A stretch of DNA of 64,000 bases from Helianthus annuus (GCF_002127325.2 NC_035444.2:77559392-77623391), one strand, 5' to 3'; counted from the stretch's first letter, positions 15,096 to 28,274 are shown. Notes: generated by a model from the sequence alone, not told the origin. Program-made: numbers and translations.

Positions 15096-16528
15096 ACATG
15101 ATCCTTCATGCATGTGATCCTTACATTGAAGTATCCTTGAAGGATCCCGGTGATATCAGTGATCCTTACTCTGGTAATATGCTTATCCTAGAAACTATTG
15201 CATTTTCTTACTTTTTACCTAAGGATAAGGATCATGTATCCTTCATCCTCTACTCACAAACCCTTTGAGTTATGATAGTTCAGGTATCTTCAGCATATCG
15301 TCAAAGATCTTCAAAAGCACCGCAGATCCTTGGGTCCAACCCCAGTTATCCTTGGGATTATCCCCAGTTTCCGCCAGCAGCGCACGATGATCCTGATATA
15401 GTTCACGTCTTTGGGACCAGTACCCACTTCCGGGGCTGACAACCTCATCGTACTGGCTATATTTAGGATCCTACGTATAATGGTAGACGTACCATACATC
15501 CGTTCCTAAGGTTTCTAACGTTTTCACGTTAGCTAAGGTTTTGACATTTTCATGTCACTAAGTTTGGATAGTCGCCAGTAAGGGCCATACTCCAGTTTAC
15601 GTACGATCCTTTGGGCTTGTCCCCAGTTATCCTTTGGGCTTGTCCCCAGTGATCCTCCGGGATCATTCTCAGTTATCCTTTGGGCTTGTCCCTAGTGATC
15701 CTCCGGGATCATTCGCAGTTATCCTTTGGGCATGTCCCCAGTTACTAATTTATTTCTTACATTGGCTTAGTCCCAAGTTGTGCTTCGTTTTTCAGGATTG
15801 TCAAAGTTAAAACACATAAGGATCCTTAATCCTTATTATCCATCAAAATCTTATCTACGATTGTCTCGATTGAAGGTTAGGATCCTAACTTGGATCCTCA
15901 GGTATGATCCTTGACTATTTTGATTATACTCATTATCCTAACCGACCCTTACACTTTGACAACCAAACCTATGATCCTTGAACTAAAGTACTTTGAAAAT
16001 TTTCAATGTCAGGATATTTGATCTAGGATCATATCCTAAGTTTGGATAACATATTTCCAACCCTTGTTACTTTAACAAATATACTACAAAAACAATCAAG
16101 AAACAAGAAGATAAGGATAACAACACGAGATAAGCCAGAAAAATTAAAGTTATATTATTAAACAAAAGGATCTTTAACCCTTTCAAAAAGTTGTCAAAAT
16201 TGCCAACCCACATTTCTACCAGCAAAACGTGGCCCGTCCACATGGGTTGGCAAAGGGTGCCCATTGTCTTTGCGGTCTTAGCATTGTGCAGGAAATTAGA
16301 AGCGGCAGGATCACAAAGGCTTCATCCCCCAAACAGAGGATCCCTCCACCTTTTGCAATCCTACCTATTGTCTAAAGGATCCAGGATCCTTAACCCTAAA
16401 AACTATTGTTCGAAGATTACAGACCATAATTGTTTCAAACCATCAACAACCACAAAAAACCATTACCAAACCTAAAAAATTGGGCTCCGGCCTAGTCAAC
16501 AATATCTATCATCGCCCAATCATGCAGC
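15096..16528. other. 3' non-coding region of element B
   Basis: Homologous to 6749-8147. It carries a CCCCAG-type tandem array (15603-15745) with units alternating between a CTTTGGGCTTG form and a CTCCGGGATCATT form. No gene is supported. Confidence 0.7.
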
Positions 16529-18151
16529 CTACACCTTCGCTGCTCCGTCACCACCAGCCTCTCCACCCTGATCCTTTTCAGCATCACCGCCTTCCAGCAT
16601 GGGGATATCCTCAGCCTCATCCTCGTCCTCCAGGTCCGCCAGCCTTGCCTTCCAACCTTCAACGTCCCACGAGCTTTTGTCAAAGATAGGATCCTGAGCC
16701 TCCTCAGCCATCTGAAGTTGTATCTTGTACATAGCAATTGCCGCAGAGACCTTGGCATCCTGGGTGATCTCCTGCTTCTCGCTATCCATATCGATCAACC
16801 TCTGAGCAGCCTCATCCTTCGTGGCCTGGAGTTCCTTCTCAAGATCTACTATCTTGAGATCCTTAAGCACGCCCATTTGTTGAAGGTTGGCAATCTGGCT
16901 CTCTTGATCCTCAACATGGCCAAGATAGGTCTCGATCTCGGCAAGTTTCTGCAAAAAGGGAAATAAGGTAAGTTCAGAATCAGATGATCCTCAAAGAAAC
17001 AGGATACACAAACAGGATATTCGAGACGGATAACCAACAGGGGCAGTGATCCTTACCTCATTCACGTAGTCAAGGAATTGCTGACGGAGGAGGGGAAATC
17101 CTTGGAGATCTTCAGAGGTTTTCCTCTTTTTTCCCTTGCCCCGGATAGGCGCCTTGGGGGCTGAAACTGAAGGACTGGCAGCAGGAGCCTTCTTCCTCGA
17201 AGACTTGACGTTGGCAAGATCATCTATCCCAAATTTAGAGGCAGATTTGACAGACCTGGCAGACTTCCCAGCACCTACACAATCAAAATCAAGATAAGTT
17301 GCTTTATTAATTAAACAATCCTACATGTAATTTATTTTCTATAAGGATACTTACTTGACATAGTGGCAGATGCAGAGGATACTTCTTGTGAATCTTGGAC
17401 AGTGACTTGGAAACTTCTGACCTCAGGATCAAGCTTTTTAAAAGCTAAGACTCTCTCTCTTGCAGCAGGGGTTAATTTCAGATGAGCGATGGATATAGCT
17501 GCACAAGAGATAAAAAAGACATTAGTGATCCTCATCATATGAGACAGGACTGATAGTGATCCCTCGAGGATCCTCTATCCTACCATGAGTGGCCCATTCC
17601 TTGGGCAGATCCTTCCCATCTGGGATGGAATCCCTCCTAACAAAGAAAAAGCGACGCTTCCAGTTTGTATCGTTCTTAGTGACCTTGAAGACAGGGTGAT
17701 CCTCCCCGGCTTTCCGTTTCAGCAAGTACCGATGAGAACCAAATGTGGTAAGATCATAAAGCTCGGCCAACTCCGCCATCCCAAGATCAATCCCTTTCTG
17801 CTCAATGATCCTCTCGAAGGTATACAGAACCCTCCAGATCATCGGCATAGCTTGGATATAAGAGATGCCGGTTAAGGAAAAGAAAGATTGGGTGAAGGTT
17901 GGAAAAGGATACGAATACCCTATAGTGAACGGAGTAGCAGGAAAAGCCACCCAGACGTCTGAAACAAAGTCACTCAAAGCTGCAGGAACAAAGGATTTGA
18001 AAACAGCATTCGCCGGAAAGCAATGACGAATTCTGTCTACGTGAGCGTCAGTAAAACAACACCTCTCCGTAGGAGAATCCTTGATGATCCCCTGGCTTTT
18101 TAGGGGACTACTCTTCTTGGAATCCTTGTGAGGAGAATTCCGGAGCAACAT
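16529..18151 (-). CDS. Antisense spliced gene (aORF) of element B, four exons
   Basis: Counterpart of the gene at 8148-9754. Proposed exons: 18151-17551, 17498-17355, 17274-17057, 16948-16529. Exons 1-3 are 601, 144 and 218 nt exactly as in A, the phases join, and the product is 460 aa. The exon 3 donor is canonical GTAAGG here. No stop or frameshift is seen although pol in the same element is broken. The product has a globular exon 1 part, a basic KGKKRK stretch, a heptad-like exon 4 (GHVEDQESQIANLQQM) and an acidic, Gly-rich tail. Its cellular role is unknown; nuclear localisation is inferred from the basic stretch. Confidence 0.75.
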
Positions 18152-18474
18152 GCTTGTGACGGAATGGAAACAGAGTAAAAACAGAAAACAGAGCAGAGAG
18201 AATAGAGAAAGGAAAGAGAGAAGAGGAGAATACCTGATCAATCTTCGGTGGAGATTATAAAGGGAGTATATCCTGAATTTAAATACAAACTGATCCTCAC
18301 CCTATCTCCTATTTATAATCATGATCTGCAGGGATTGTCACATCTATGACGTCATGATCACAACGGCTAGTCCATGTGTAACGGCTAGTTATTCGGAGTC
18401 GCCCGTTGGAGATAAGATCGAAACAAAATACAACTCATTAATTTACAATAAACTCCTTATATTTTGGGGGCAAT
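18152..18474. other. Leader of the antisense gene and polypurine tract of element B
   Basis: Same layout as 9755-10079: purine-rich leader, AT-rich stretch, then TTTTGGGGGCAAT just before the LTR. An upstream in-frame ATG would lengthen the antisense protein by about 30 hydrophobic residues. A lacks that extension, so I used the later start. Confidence 0.55.
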
Positions 18475-19201
18475 TGTTAGGGCTGGATTTTTATCATACG
18501 TGATCCTTATACGTGATCCTAACCAGTGATCCTTGTTTCTTTGGCAGACAGTGATCCTCAGCAGGACTTCAGGATCAGGATCATGGACCATCAAAGGATC
18601 CTCATGCTAAGAGTTACCTTCGTTTGAAACAATGTTATTTTGCAGGAACATCTAGCAGGATACGCTCTTAGCATCATAATCAAGGGACGCGTCTTCACAA
18701 TTATGGCATGAGCTTAATCGGAGATAGACGTTGCACAGGATATGGAAACTTAGCTTGATTTAAGGGCGGCAATTTAGGCTAGATTATCTTTTATTTCTAA
18801 AGGGGTAATGAGCTGATTATTAGTCTTTTTACCTAAAATAGGTCACCTACACTTGTATAAATACCACTCTTCCTCATTTGGAAGAAGACACACGACATAC
18901 AACACAATTCTCACACACTTAGACACTCAAAACAATAGTGATCCTTGTACTCAGCTCATTATCATCCGAAGTTGTAACTATATTTTTCTTATATTGAAGT
19001 TGGTGATTGGTAGTTGCCATCACCCGAGGTTTTTTATGCCGGAGATCATACACTGATCAAGGGCTTTTTCCTCGTATAAGTCATTGTGTCTTTGCATCTT
19101 TATCACAGAAGTGATCCTTTACTTTCATAATTAACCAAGCATCATACCCCGTTTACATAAAGTTTGGTTACATTATCCTTGTGTGATTTTTGACCAAAAC
19201 A
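18475..19201 (+). repeat. 3' LTR of element B (727 bp)
   Basis: TGTTAGGGCTGG...GACCAAAACA, close to the LTR at 10080. Its outer edge joins a minus-strand gag (19202), which is the right border of the A/B insertion into element C. The left border lies outside the window, so the target duplication cannot be checked. Confidence 0.9.
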
Positions 19202-20196
19202 GTAGGGATATGGAATCTTTTGGGTATCTCAGCATCACAGATTGGTGGTGCAAAACGAGATACCTTATGGCTTCCATCTGCAATCTCCGGGATAGGTTTG
19301 ACTACCCCTGGAACACTTGATATCATATCCTTCAGTTTTTGTAGTTCTCTGGCCATAACATGATTGATACCTGTATCCTGCATGAATCCATGGTTAGTGG
19401 TATAAGAATTATTAAAAGTGTTACCTCCCATCGGGTTCAAATTAGGAACATTGGATGTGAATCCATGTTGCAGGGATTCTGGGATGATGGAGGGACCAGT
19501 GGAAGCAATGGTTTGCATTGGAATAAAATCTCCTTGATGGACATCTGGACTTCCTGTTTGCAAATTCTTCAAGGATCCTGGTATCTGAGGGGATCCTTGA
19601 ACCTGGAATGATCCTGGAACAAAGGAGGATCCTTGAACCTGGGATGATCCTGGAACAAAGGAGGATCCTTGAACCTGGGATGATCCTGGAACAAAGGAGG
19701 ATCCTAAGCTCATGAAGGATCCCATATGCTGAGTGTAGGATCCTGCCGGTTGGAAATATGATCCTGATGCCTGAGTCATTGCTGCTGGGCTGAAATGCAC
19801 TCCTCTTAATCCACCCATATGTTGAATGTCTAGGGCCTCTGATGGCTGAGAAGTAATCATCGGAGTATCAAAATTCAAAGATTTGGGCATTAGTGGGGAA
19901 TGATCCTCTGCCGTTTTCTTTTGCCTTTTGAGATCTCCGATTTCCTTGAGGATCCTGTCATTAGTTTCATCCTGCTGCTGCATACGATCCCTCATCTGCA
20001 AAATCAAAGTAAATATGTCACTAGTACTGGGAACAGAAGAAGTTAAAGCAGAAGATGATGGTTTAGAGGAGATAGGAGTTGGTCTCTTCTCAGCATTTTT
20101 CTGAGTTCCAGCTGGTGGTGGAGGCAAAGGTGGAATGCCATTAGATGAATTAACTGCGGACATTGCTGTGGAAGTATTCTTCAACGATGAAGCCAT
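19202..20196 (-). CDS. gag N-terminal part of element C, truncated by insertion
   Basis: Open frame of about 330 codons from MASSLKNTSTAMSAV (start at 20196) to RFHIPT, where B's LTR cuts it. It shows the intact form of the N-terminus that is scrambled in A: proline run, coiled segment (MRDRMQQQDETNDRILKEI), GSSFVPGSSQVQ repeats, then the conserved gag core. The rest of element C should lie to the left of the window. Confidence 0.85.
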
Positions 20197-20254
20197 GCAA
20201 CACTTCCGGAATGATCACCAACAGAAAAAATTTCTTATGAATGAAGCACCAATT

Positions 20255-20274
20255 GCCCCACGGTGGGCGCCAAA
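20255..20274 (-). other. Primer-binding site of element C
   Basis: Minus-strand TTGGCGCCCACCGTGGGGC, one base inside the LTR at 20276. Identical to that of element A. Confidence 0.8.
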
Positions 20275-20275
20275 C

Positions 20276-20993
20276 TGTTTTGGTCAAAAATCACTTAAAG
20301 ATAATGCAACCAAACTCTATGTAAACAGGGAATGATGCTTGGTATGATGAACAAAGTGAAGGATCGCTCAAATGTAAAATGCACTAGTGACACAAGGAGT
20401 TATACGAGGAAAAAGCCCTTGATCAATGAATGACCTCCGGCATAAAAAACCTCGGGTGATGGAAACTACCGATCACCAAACTTCAATATAACAAACAATG
20501 TTTACAACTTCGGATGGTAACGAGCCAGGTACAAGGATCACTATAGTATCGTATGCTAAAGCGTGTGAGAAATGTGTTGTGTCTTCTAAATGTTGAAGAG
20601 TGCTACTTATACAAGTGTGTGTGGTCGTATTTTAGGTAAATAACCTAACTATTAGCTCGTTACCCCTTCAAGAATAGAAGTAAATTTAGCCTAAATTATC
20701 GCCCTTAAATTGTGCTTAGTTTCCATATTGTCCACAACGTCCATCTTTGATTATGCATATGCCAAAGTAGCGTGACAGGTTCCTTGTTTACGTTGTTAAG
20801 AGCGGATCCTACTTGAAATTCCTGCAAGACAACATTAAATCCAAAGAGAACAATCGTTAGTATGAGGATCCCTAGGATGGTCCGTGATCCTGATCCTGGA
20901 ACTCTTTTGAGGATCACTATCTGCCAAAGAAACAAGGATCACTGGTTAGGATCACATGTAAGGATCATAAGTCATAAAAATCCAGCCCTAACA
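20276..20993 (-). repeat. 5' LTR of element C (718 bp, minus orientation)
   Basis: Reads TGTTAGGGCTGG...GACCAAAACA on the minus strand. It is visibly more diverged from the A/B LTRs than those are from each other, so C is an older or separate lineage. Its outer edge joins the gag of element D' at 20994. Confidence 0.85.
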
Positions 20994-21952
20994 ACTGGTT
21001 AGTTTTTCAAAACTCCGACTGCAAGAAAATTGACTATTAAATAAATTCACTAAGTGGGCAAATGATGTAATCGAATGCGGAGGAACATTTAACAGCCATT
21101 TTAAGGCTGATCCTGTCAGAGTAGAACCGAAACCCTTGCACAGGCAAGCTTCCTTGAGATCCGGAGGGATAGGGTTGATCTCCATCCTTTCCCTATACTG
21201 GGCAATATGCTCTTCAGGATCCGTGGTTCCATCGTAAAGCTTCATGTTCGGAGTCTGAAATCTTTTTGGGATTTCAGCATCACATATAGGATGTACGAAC
21301 AGAGATATCCTATGGCTATCCTGGGATACTTCAGGAATTGGCTGCACCACCCCAGGTACACTGGATATCATATCCTTTAGCTTCTGAAGCTCCCTGGATA
21401 ATTCTGACGTTACGGTTGTATCCTGCAAAGATCCAACACTGTTAGTGGCAATAGCATTATTATTGTTAGACACGTTACCAGTCGGAGGAGTCTGCCCATA
21501 TCCCGAAGCATATCCTGAGCTCCTCACGGTTGACATCCTAACCGAGGAGGGTATTTCAGGAGTACGATTCTGAGGAAGGCCGGGCACAATATTCCCCCTA
21601 TTATCCTCGGTATACACAGCTGAACTAAAGTTCAAAGCTCTGGGCTCTAATGGAGTGACGATGTCCTCAGCAGGTCTGCTCGAGCCAGACTTCAGGAGTT
21701 GTATCTCCCTCAACAGCATCTGGTTTGTTTCCTATTGCTGCCTCATTTGTTCCTGTACACTCCCAAATAAGGTTAGAATTTCATCATTAGAAGCCAAAAT
21801 CGGAGCAGATCCTGAACAATCCGAGTAGGGATAATGTCCTGGGGTTGCGAAGAAGATTGCATCCTTGGAGGAGGTGGTGGAAGCACTGGACCAGTAGTAG
21901 CAGAAGTTATAGAAGACACGGTGGAGGAACTCATGTTTGATCTTGAGGCCAT
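20994..21952 (-). pseudogene. gag of element D', truncated and mutated
   Basis: Second Tat subfamily. The start MASRSNMSSS is at 21952 (minus). A proline run follows, then a frameshift near 21828, a TAG near 21735, and the gag core PGVVQPIPEVSQD... RFQTPNMKLYDG... down to FEKLTS, where element C's LTR cuts it. It is clearly related to A's gag but has its own N-terminus. Confidence 0.75.
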
Positions 21953-22035
21953 TATGGACAATGTGGCAAAAAGTTTTGAAAATAGAAAACTGATTAGCGA
22001 TTTGACAAAAAATTTTAGTAAAGAGAGCACCACTT

Positions 22036-22055
22036 GCCCCACGGTGGGCGCCAAA
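22036..22055 (-). other. Primer-binding site of element D'
   Basis: Minus-strand TTTGGCGCCCACCGTGGGGC next to the LTR at 22057. The same primer is used by both Tat subfamilies. Confidence 0.8.
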
Positions 22056-22056
22056 T

Positions 22057-22800
22057 TGTTTTGGTCAAAAATTACCTAAGCAATTTAGTGATCAAATTAG
22101 TTAAGTGAGGTAGTGTGCTAGAAAGTGTTATTGGAAATGTGCTTGTTAAGTTGTTTATAAAATCAGTATTCGGGATACGGCTCAGGATATCGAGCTGTAT
22201 CAATGATCAAACAATGAACAGAAAGTAAAGTAAATGACACGAGATGGACGAGGAAAGCCCTTGATCAATCTAGATCGCCGGCATAAAACCTCGGGAGCTG
22301 ACAATCGCAGCTGCCTTGTTCTTCTATTGCTTCAAATATCAGGATACAGTGCAGGATGTGGTGCGGATCGACTAAGTGTTACAACGTGAGTTGGATACAA
22401 GTGTGGTGACAACAGTGATCTAGAGAGCAAGAGTGTACGAAAGTGTTGGTGAAAGAGTGTGTGCCTTAAACTGATCCGCCACATCTATTTATAGTAAAGA
22501 TAAATTAACTAACTATCCTAAACTTGCGGGATCCACCGAATATTCCTTCATTGAACGTTGTGGACCTGGTCTTTCGGGCTCAACGTCTCTTCTTCAACAA
22601 ATTCGTCCGAGTCTTGAGGAGAAGAAGTCCTTCCGACCGTTAGTAAGTCTTGACCTTCAACCTGCACGTGGTTAATTAATAAATCTCAGGATATTACCCA
22701 AGATGTCAGCAATATCCTCTTCCAGCATCCTGGTCACAAGCAAACAAACAAAGGCAGGATATTGGTCAGGATATGTATGCTTAAAAATTGACCCATAACA
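22057..22800 (-). repeat. 5' LTR of element D' (744 bp, minus orientation)
   Basis: On the minus strand TGTTATGGGTCAATTT...TTGACCAAAACA. Only the two ends and short patches resemble the A-type LTR. GGATAT and ATCCTG words replace the GATCC words of A. Its outer edge joins plus-strand gag of element D (22801), so D' is inserted in D. Confidence 0.85.
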
Positions 22801-24642
22801 CCTGGGGTGGTCCAGCCAATTCCAAAAGTATCCCAAGACAGGGCTTTAAGATATATTCGACTGGAGGATGACAAAAAGATGCAAGCGAGGATGAATTCAT
22901 CCACAACCTATGAGTCAACCAACAGGAAATCAGAATCCTCGTATAAACCATATCACTCTAAGCCATATGGCAGGAATGACAACAAAAAAGTGAATGTTGT
23001 TGAAGACGAGGATCCTGAGGAGTATCCTGAGTTGTCTGAATATTGTTTTTCTGTTAATATACCTGAACTGATGTATGCTATGCAGGGTTTAGGAGACAAA
23101 GCAAGGTGGCCCCGGAAGAATCAACAAAAAGCTGATTGGAAGGATAAGTCCAAATGGTGTGCCTTCCATGAGGATTTCGGACATGTTACTGAGGATTGCA
23201 TTGCTCTGAGGAAAGAAATAAGCTTTCTCTTGAGCAAGGGATATCTGAAGGACCTTCTGGGAAGAAAGAAGAATAAGGGTCAGGATACTGAGAAGGATCC
23301 TGAACGAGCATCATCACCTCCTGCGGATGCCAAGATAATTAACTCCATTTCAGGAGGATCCGAAATTTGCGGAACATCATATTCTGCGGCAAAAAGGCAC
23401 GTGAAGGAAGCCAAGGCAGAGAGGGGAGATAAGCCAACCAGGATGTCAACCCTCACGACTGATAAAGTGATCACGTTCGATAGTGATGACAGGGATACTA
23501 TCCAGGATCCTCACCATGATGCTTTGGTAATAACTTTATATGTTGCTAACCATTTTGTGCGCAGGATACTGGTGTATAATGGCAGCTCCATCAACATAAT
23601 TCAGCTAGAAACATTGAAGAGGATGAATGTATCCCCGATGGATATTACTAGGGGTGTTCAGAATTCGTTTCGAATTCGAAAAATTCGAAATTCGATTAAA
23701 TTCGATTCGATTATCAAGAATTCGTTTCGATTATAAGAATTCGAATTCGAATTCGATTCAATTCGAGTCAAGTAAATCGAATACGAATTTATGATTTCAA
23801 ATTCGATTCGATTCAAAATTCGAATAAAAATTATACATTTTATTTATTATTTTTATATATAATACATATATAACTTTTATTGGGCTATACTATAAATTAT
23901 TTTCAAAATTTATTCCAAGTATTAAATTACCAACCCACTACATTGCCCATAACTAAAACCTAAGTAGCAAATTTATCAATATATTTCTAACCCTAAAAAT
24001 ATTAACTTGTAGTGGTTATTCCCGAATTCTCGGTTTGAATGTGATATCGTGCTTTATGGCTGCTTTAAAATTCATGTTTCATTTTAATAGCTTTTATATG
24101 TTTTAAAAGAAACTTAATCAAATCGAATTTATTCGAATTCGAATTTTTAATCGAATACAAATCGAATACGAATTGGGTTTTTTATTCGAATGCGAATTCG
24201 AATCGAATTGGGAAGATTTTAATCGAATACGAATCAAATTCGAATTCAAGGAAAAATAAAAAATATTCGAATAATTCGATTCGAATAATTCGAAAATTCG
24301 ATATTCGATTCGATGAACACCCCTAGATATTACTTCAAAATCCACTGTGCTTATTGGGTTCAGTGGAGAAGCCAGGAATACCGTGGGAGAGATAAAGTTG
24401 CCTGTGTATGTTGAAGGGGTCAACTCAATGCAGCGCTTTTGTGTCATGGACTCCTTATCCTACTATAATATTATATTGGGTAGGCCCTGGATCCATGATA
24501 TGAAGTTGTACCGTCAACCTATCATCAATGCATCAAGATCCCTACCCATTGGGGAGTAGTCAAGGTGGAAAGTGATCAACAGGAAGCAAAGGAGTGTTAT
24601 TCTTCTTCAATGAAATCCTCGACAAAGCCCAGTGCAGCATAG
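22801..24642 (+). pseudogene. gag-protease of element D, deleted and interrupted
   Basis: Begins at PGVVQPIP where D' is inserted, then jumps from SQD to RALRYIRLEDD, a gag deletion of roughly 150 codons compared with A. The zinc knuckle WCAFHEDFGHVTEDC (about 23157) is present. In the protease the catalytic Asp is replaced: VYNGSS instead of the DGGSS seen in A (about 23575). A hAT MITE splits the protease, and a frameshift follows near 24503. The frame then runs to a TAG at 24640. Inactive. Confidence 0.85.
23649..24325. mobile_element. hAT-type MITE with 8-bp target duplication
   Basis: 677-bp AT-rich element with terminal inverted repeats TAGGGGTGTTCA / TGAACACCCCTA flanked by GATATTAC on both sides (23641-23648 and 24326-24333). 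The eight-base duplication is the hAT signature. The arms are filled with ATTCGAATTCGAAT-like words in both orientations; the middle is plain AT-rich DNA. No transposase frame. Confidence 0.9.
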
Positions 24643-24651
24643 CAATTAAAG
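24637..24651 (+). promoter_or_regulatory. gag-pol readthrough signal (element D)
   Basis: GCA TAG CAA TTA AAG. The stop and the next two codons are as in A and B, although the surrounding sequence has diverged. Pol continues in frame. Confidence 0.7.
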
Positions 24652-25626
24652 ATGCGAGCCCAAGATATCATGGAGGCTTCAGAGCAGGATGTAAATAAAA
24701 TTATCCTGGATCAGAATAATCCAGATATCTCAGTGCTCGTGGGAACCAATATCCCTCAGGATATTGAAAATCAATTGACTAACTTCTTGAAATGAAGGAT
24801 GTCAACATTGCGTGGAAACACGAGGATATGACAGGTATTTCCAAGGATATTATAACTCACAAGCTCGGAATTGATAGGTATTTCAAGCCTGTCCAACAGA
24901 AACGAAGGAAGTTTTCTCTAGAGCGGAACACAATCATTCAGGAAGAAGTTGAAAGATTGTTAAAGAGCAAGATGATTAGGGAGGTGAAATTTCCTAAATG
25001 GCTGGCAAATGTAGTTGTGGTGCAAAAGAAAAACGAGAAATGGAGAGTTTGTGTAGATTACACAGACTTGAACAAAGCTTATCGCAAAGACCCATTTCCT
25101 CTACCTCATATTGATTCAATGGTGGATGCTACCGCTGGCCACGAGATGTTAACCTTCATGGATGCCTCCTCAGGATTCCAGCAGATCCAAATGGAACCCT
25201 CGGATCAGGAGGATACTGCTTTCATGACACCGACATGTATTTATTGTTATACTGCTATGCCTTTTGGTTTAAAAAATGCAGGTGCAACATACAAAAGATT
25301 GGTGAACATGATGTTTAAAGACAAGCTGGGGGACACCATGGAGGTGTACATCGATGACATGGTAGTAAAATCTAAAAAAGCTGAGGATCAGCTCCAGGAT
25401 ATTAAGGGAGCATTCGATATCCTGGACCAATACAACATGAAACTAAATCCTGCCAAATGCCATTTTGGAGTGGGAGCAGGAAAGTTTCTAGGATACATGG
25501 TGACCAAAAGGGGTATAGAAGCAATCCCGGAGCAGATTAAAGCTATCTTGGACATCAAGTCACCTTCAAATATGCAAGATGTACAAAGACTAACAGGGCG
25601 AGTAGCAACATTAAACAGGTTTATAT
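24643..25626 (+). pseudogene. pol of element D, first part (reverse transcriptase)
   Basis: After the TAG, QLKMRAQDIMEASEQDV... matches A's pol start. A TGA at about 24793 and a one-base loss close by break the frame. From 24792 the RT frame is open: WKHEDMTGISKDIITHKLG, RVCVDYTDLN, and YIDDMVVKSK at about 25346. It stops at LTGRVATLNRFI where element E is inserted. The continuation is at 30677. Confidence 0.88.
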
Positions 25627-28274
25627 TGTGACAACCCGAACTTTCAAGGTTAGTGTCGTCTAATCTCGTAACTCTTAATCTGGTATTAGTCCTGTTACAC
25701 TACGTTTTATCACACATTAAGGGGAATGCTTGCCATTTGCTATTTGTTAAACCTTAGCGTAAACTAGAATCACTATTCGTATAGTTGGGCCTTAGATATA
25801 TTTAGGTCGCACTTGTTACACTCCCCATTTGGCCCACACACACACACGAATTAGTCTAGGCCAAGATACACGAGCCGAGGCCCAAACCAAGCAAAATTGC
25901 ACACCGAAGTCATGCTGGGCCAGACAAAGCCCATGTGGGTTAACTGTTGGTTATGTGAGCCGCCCCCTTCTTTTGTTGCCTTATCTTTTGCAGCCCAAAC
26001 CTTTGGAAGCCCAAAACACACCTAATTAGACTAAAAGCCCAACCGGTTCATTAGTGCTATTTATTGGCATGCAATCTATCATAATCTACGTAACACACAA
26101 GCAAGAAACCCTAGGTTTCCCTAATCGCACGACTGCAGAGACAGACCCCCTCTTCATCGAAGTCTCAGATATTGTGCACTCACTATTCCGGTTAGTATGG
26201 TTCTTGTATGTATGTGTGTATTATATTTGTTCATCCAAGTCGTTCATTAGGATAAAGTACATGATGATTTGTTATGAGTATGCGATGAGTATTGTTCGTT
26301 TAAATCCTACTCTGTTGATCTGGTTATGTGGATGTTTGATTAACAGATTATGTGTGCGTATATATATATATATATGTTATTTGGTAAGGATGATGGCATG
26401 ATTTCATGATTGATTAAGTGCTTTGATAGGGAGTGGAAGTGGTGTAATTATGTAGAAAGTTGGCCTGTCAACTCTAAAGTGTCACGTGATATTCTTTCGG
26501 TCCAATAGGATTATTTTGTGAATCAAAAATTGTCGGCCCATATATTTAGTCAAACAACACGACCCAATCAGATTGAGAGAATTTTCAGTCTGTGCACATG
26601 AAACATTTAATATCATGTTAAAGTGATCTAATCAGTTTTATATGAGGTCCAATCATGCCTGCCCAAATAACATCAAGTAGAAAGATTATGATCTTTTGTT
26701 TGGGCCCAAGCCCAACCGTGATCAGGTGGACTGGCATAATATGGTTGTTTGCTAGTGGGCCGGTGGTTTGGGGTATTAGGATAAAAGGGGCCGAAGTAAT
26801 GTAGATGGGTCTAGTTATCATTTATGAAATATATTGTTTTGATTTGTGCATAAATTTCATTAGCTGGACATGATAAAATAGAGGATTAATGGAGTTAGTA
26901 ATATAAAAAAAATTGTTTGGGGCTTCACGCACTAATCTGGGCCGAATACAGTGACAAATGGTATACATATTAGTTGGGTCATTACATATTAAATGGACTG
27001 CTTCATTATTTGAGCTAAGTAAGTTGTGTTTGGGCCAATGATAGATGTTAATCAGGGATGTTATAATAGAATTAATAAACCCATGTAACCTGGTTTGGAC
27101 CAATGTGATGGAAAGCTATTGATTGGGGATCTTGTGAGCGGGCTGGGAAAAGACTGGGCCGGGCAGTTATGTGGGCCGCTGTCACAGTTTTGGTTGGGTG
27201 TAAAATGATGGGCCGGGTGGTATAATTGGGTTATATGTGATGCCTTTTTTGCTACTTGGATATATATGTGAACAACCGCGTGAAGTACTTGTATGCGAAT
27301 CTGACTAGATGTAATAACTATAATAGGACGTGATTGACCAAAAGTTACTTTAGCAAGTAGATTATCTGCCGAGCCAATCGAGGTGAGTTCACACATTATC
27401 TAAGGCATGGGATTCCCGGTGGTTGGGAATGAGTTAAAGAATTAAAACGGAACCTACATATCCTCCTTGGGTAGGATATGTACCTCCATCCTCCATGGGT
27501 AGGATGCTAATATTAATCCTGCATATTCTCCTTGGGTAGAATACGTACGTTCGTCCTCCTTGGGTAAGACAACAACCTTAAACTTACTAGACAAAACTCT
27601 ATCATGAAGTCCCTCATTTTTATATCGACTTAATCACCGGGCCAATGGCGAGCGGGTCATTAGTTAATAGCACTATTAGGGTTGACAAGCCTCACACCAT
27701 GCCGGTAAGACGGGCGTGTACTAATGGATCTGGGCACTCAGTCAATGATGATAGACATTGACTTAGGGCACAACTTACTTTCGTCAGTTGTCGATATGGT
27801 AACGGTCTAGTGGTTCACATGGGGAAGCCCCCACTGATTATGGATATGGTTTGGGAAACAAAGATACTGGTTAACTTGTGGTTTGTGAAACAACTTATGG
27901 TTTTCAAAACAAACTTTTAAAACTAAACAACCAACTGTGAACTCGGTCAACTTTGTTGTTGACTCGTTGTTACATGCCTTGCAGGTCGTTAGGTATCTAT
28001 GGAGCTTGCACGAGCAGGATGAGTCGTTGTGGGACATGGACCGTTGTGTACCATGTTAACATTTAAACTTTTTTTTGAACTTATGTTTTGGTTTTACGTT
28101 TTATTCTTCCGTTGTTTAACTTGAAGTTGGTTAACTTGTTTTTGAACACCAATTATATTGTGTGATTGAATTTTAATTTAATTTACTATATTGTTCAATA
28201 TGATTGGTGGCTTGATCCTGGTCAGTCACGCCTCCACGCGGGATACCCCGCTTGTGGATTTTGGGGGTGTGACA
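25627..28274 (+). repeat. 5' LTR of element E (2648 bp)
   Basis: TGTGACAACCCG...GGGGGTGTGACA. It contains many TGGGCC/TGGGCT words between 25780 and 27240, a TA microsatellite at about 26360-26378, and four hairpin-like TCCTCCTTGGGTAGGA units at 27459-27572. No gene is supported in it. Confidence 0.85.

Noticed and set aside
18475..20993. LTR(+)-gag(-)-PBS(-)-LTR(-) looks like a self-integration (autointegration) product
   Set aside because: The two LTRs are clearly diverged from each other and each junction is explained by a simple nested insertion, so no self-integration is needed.
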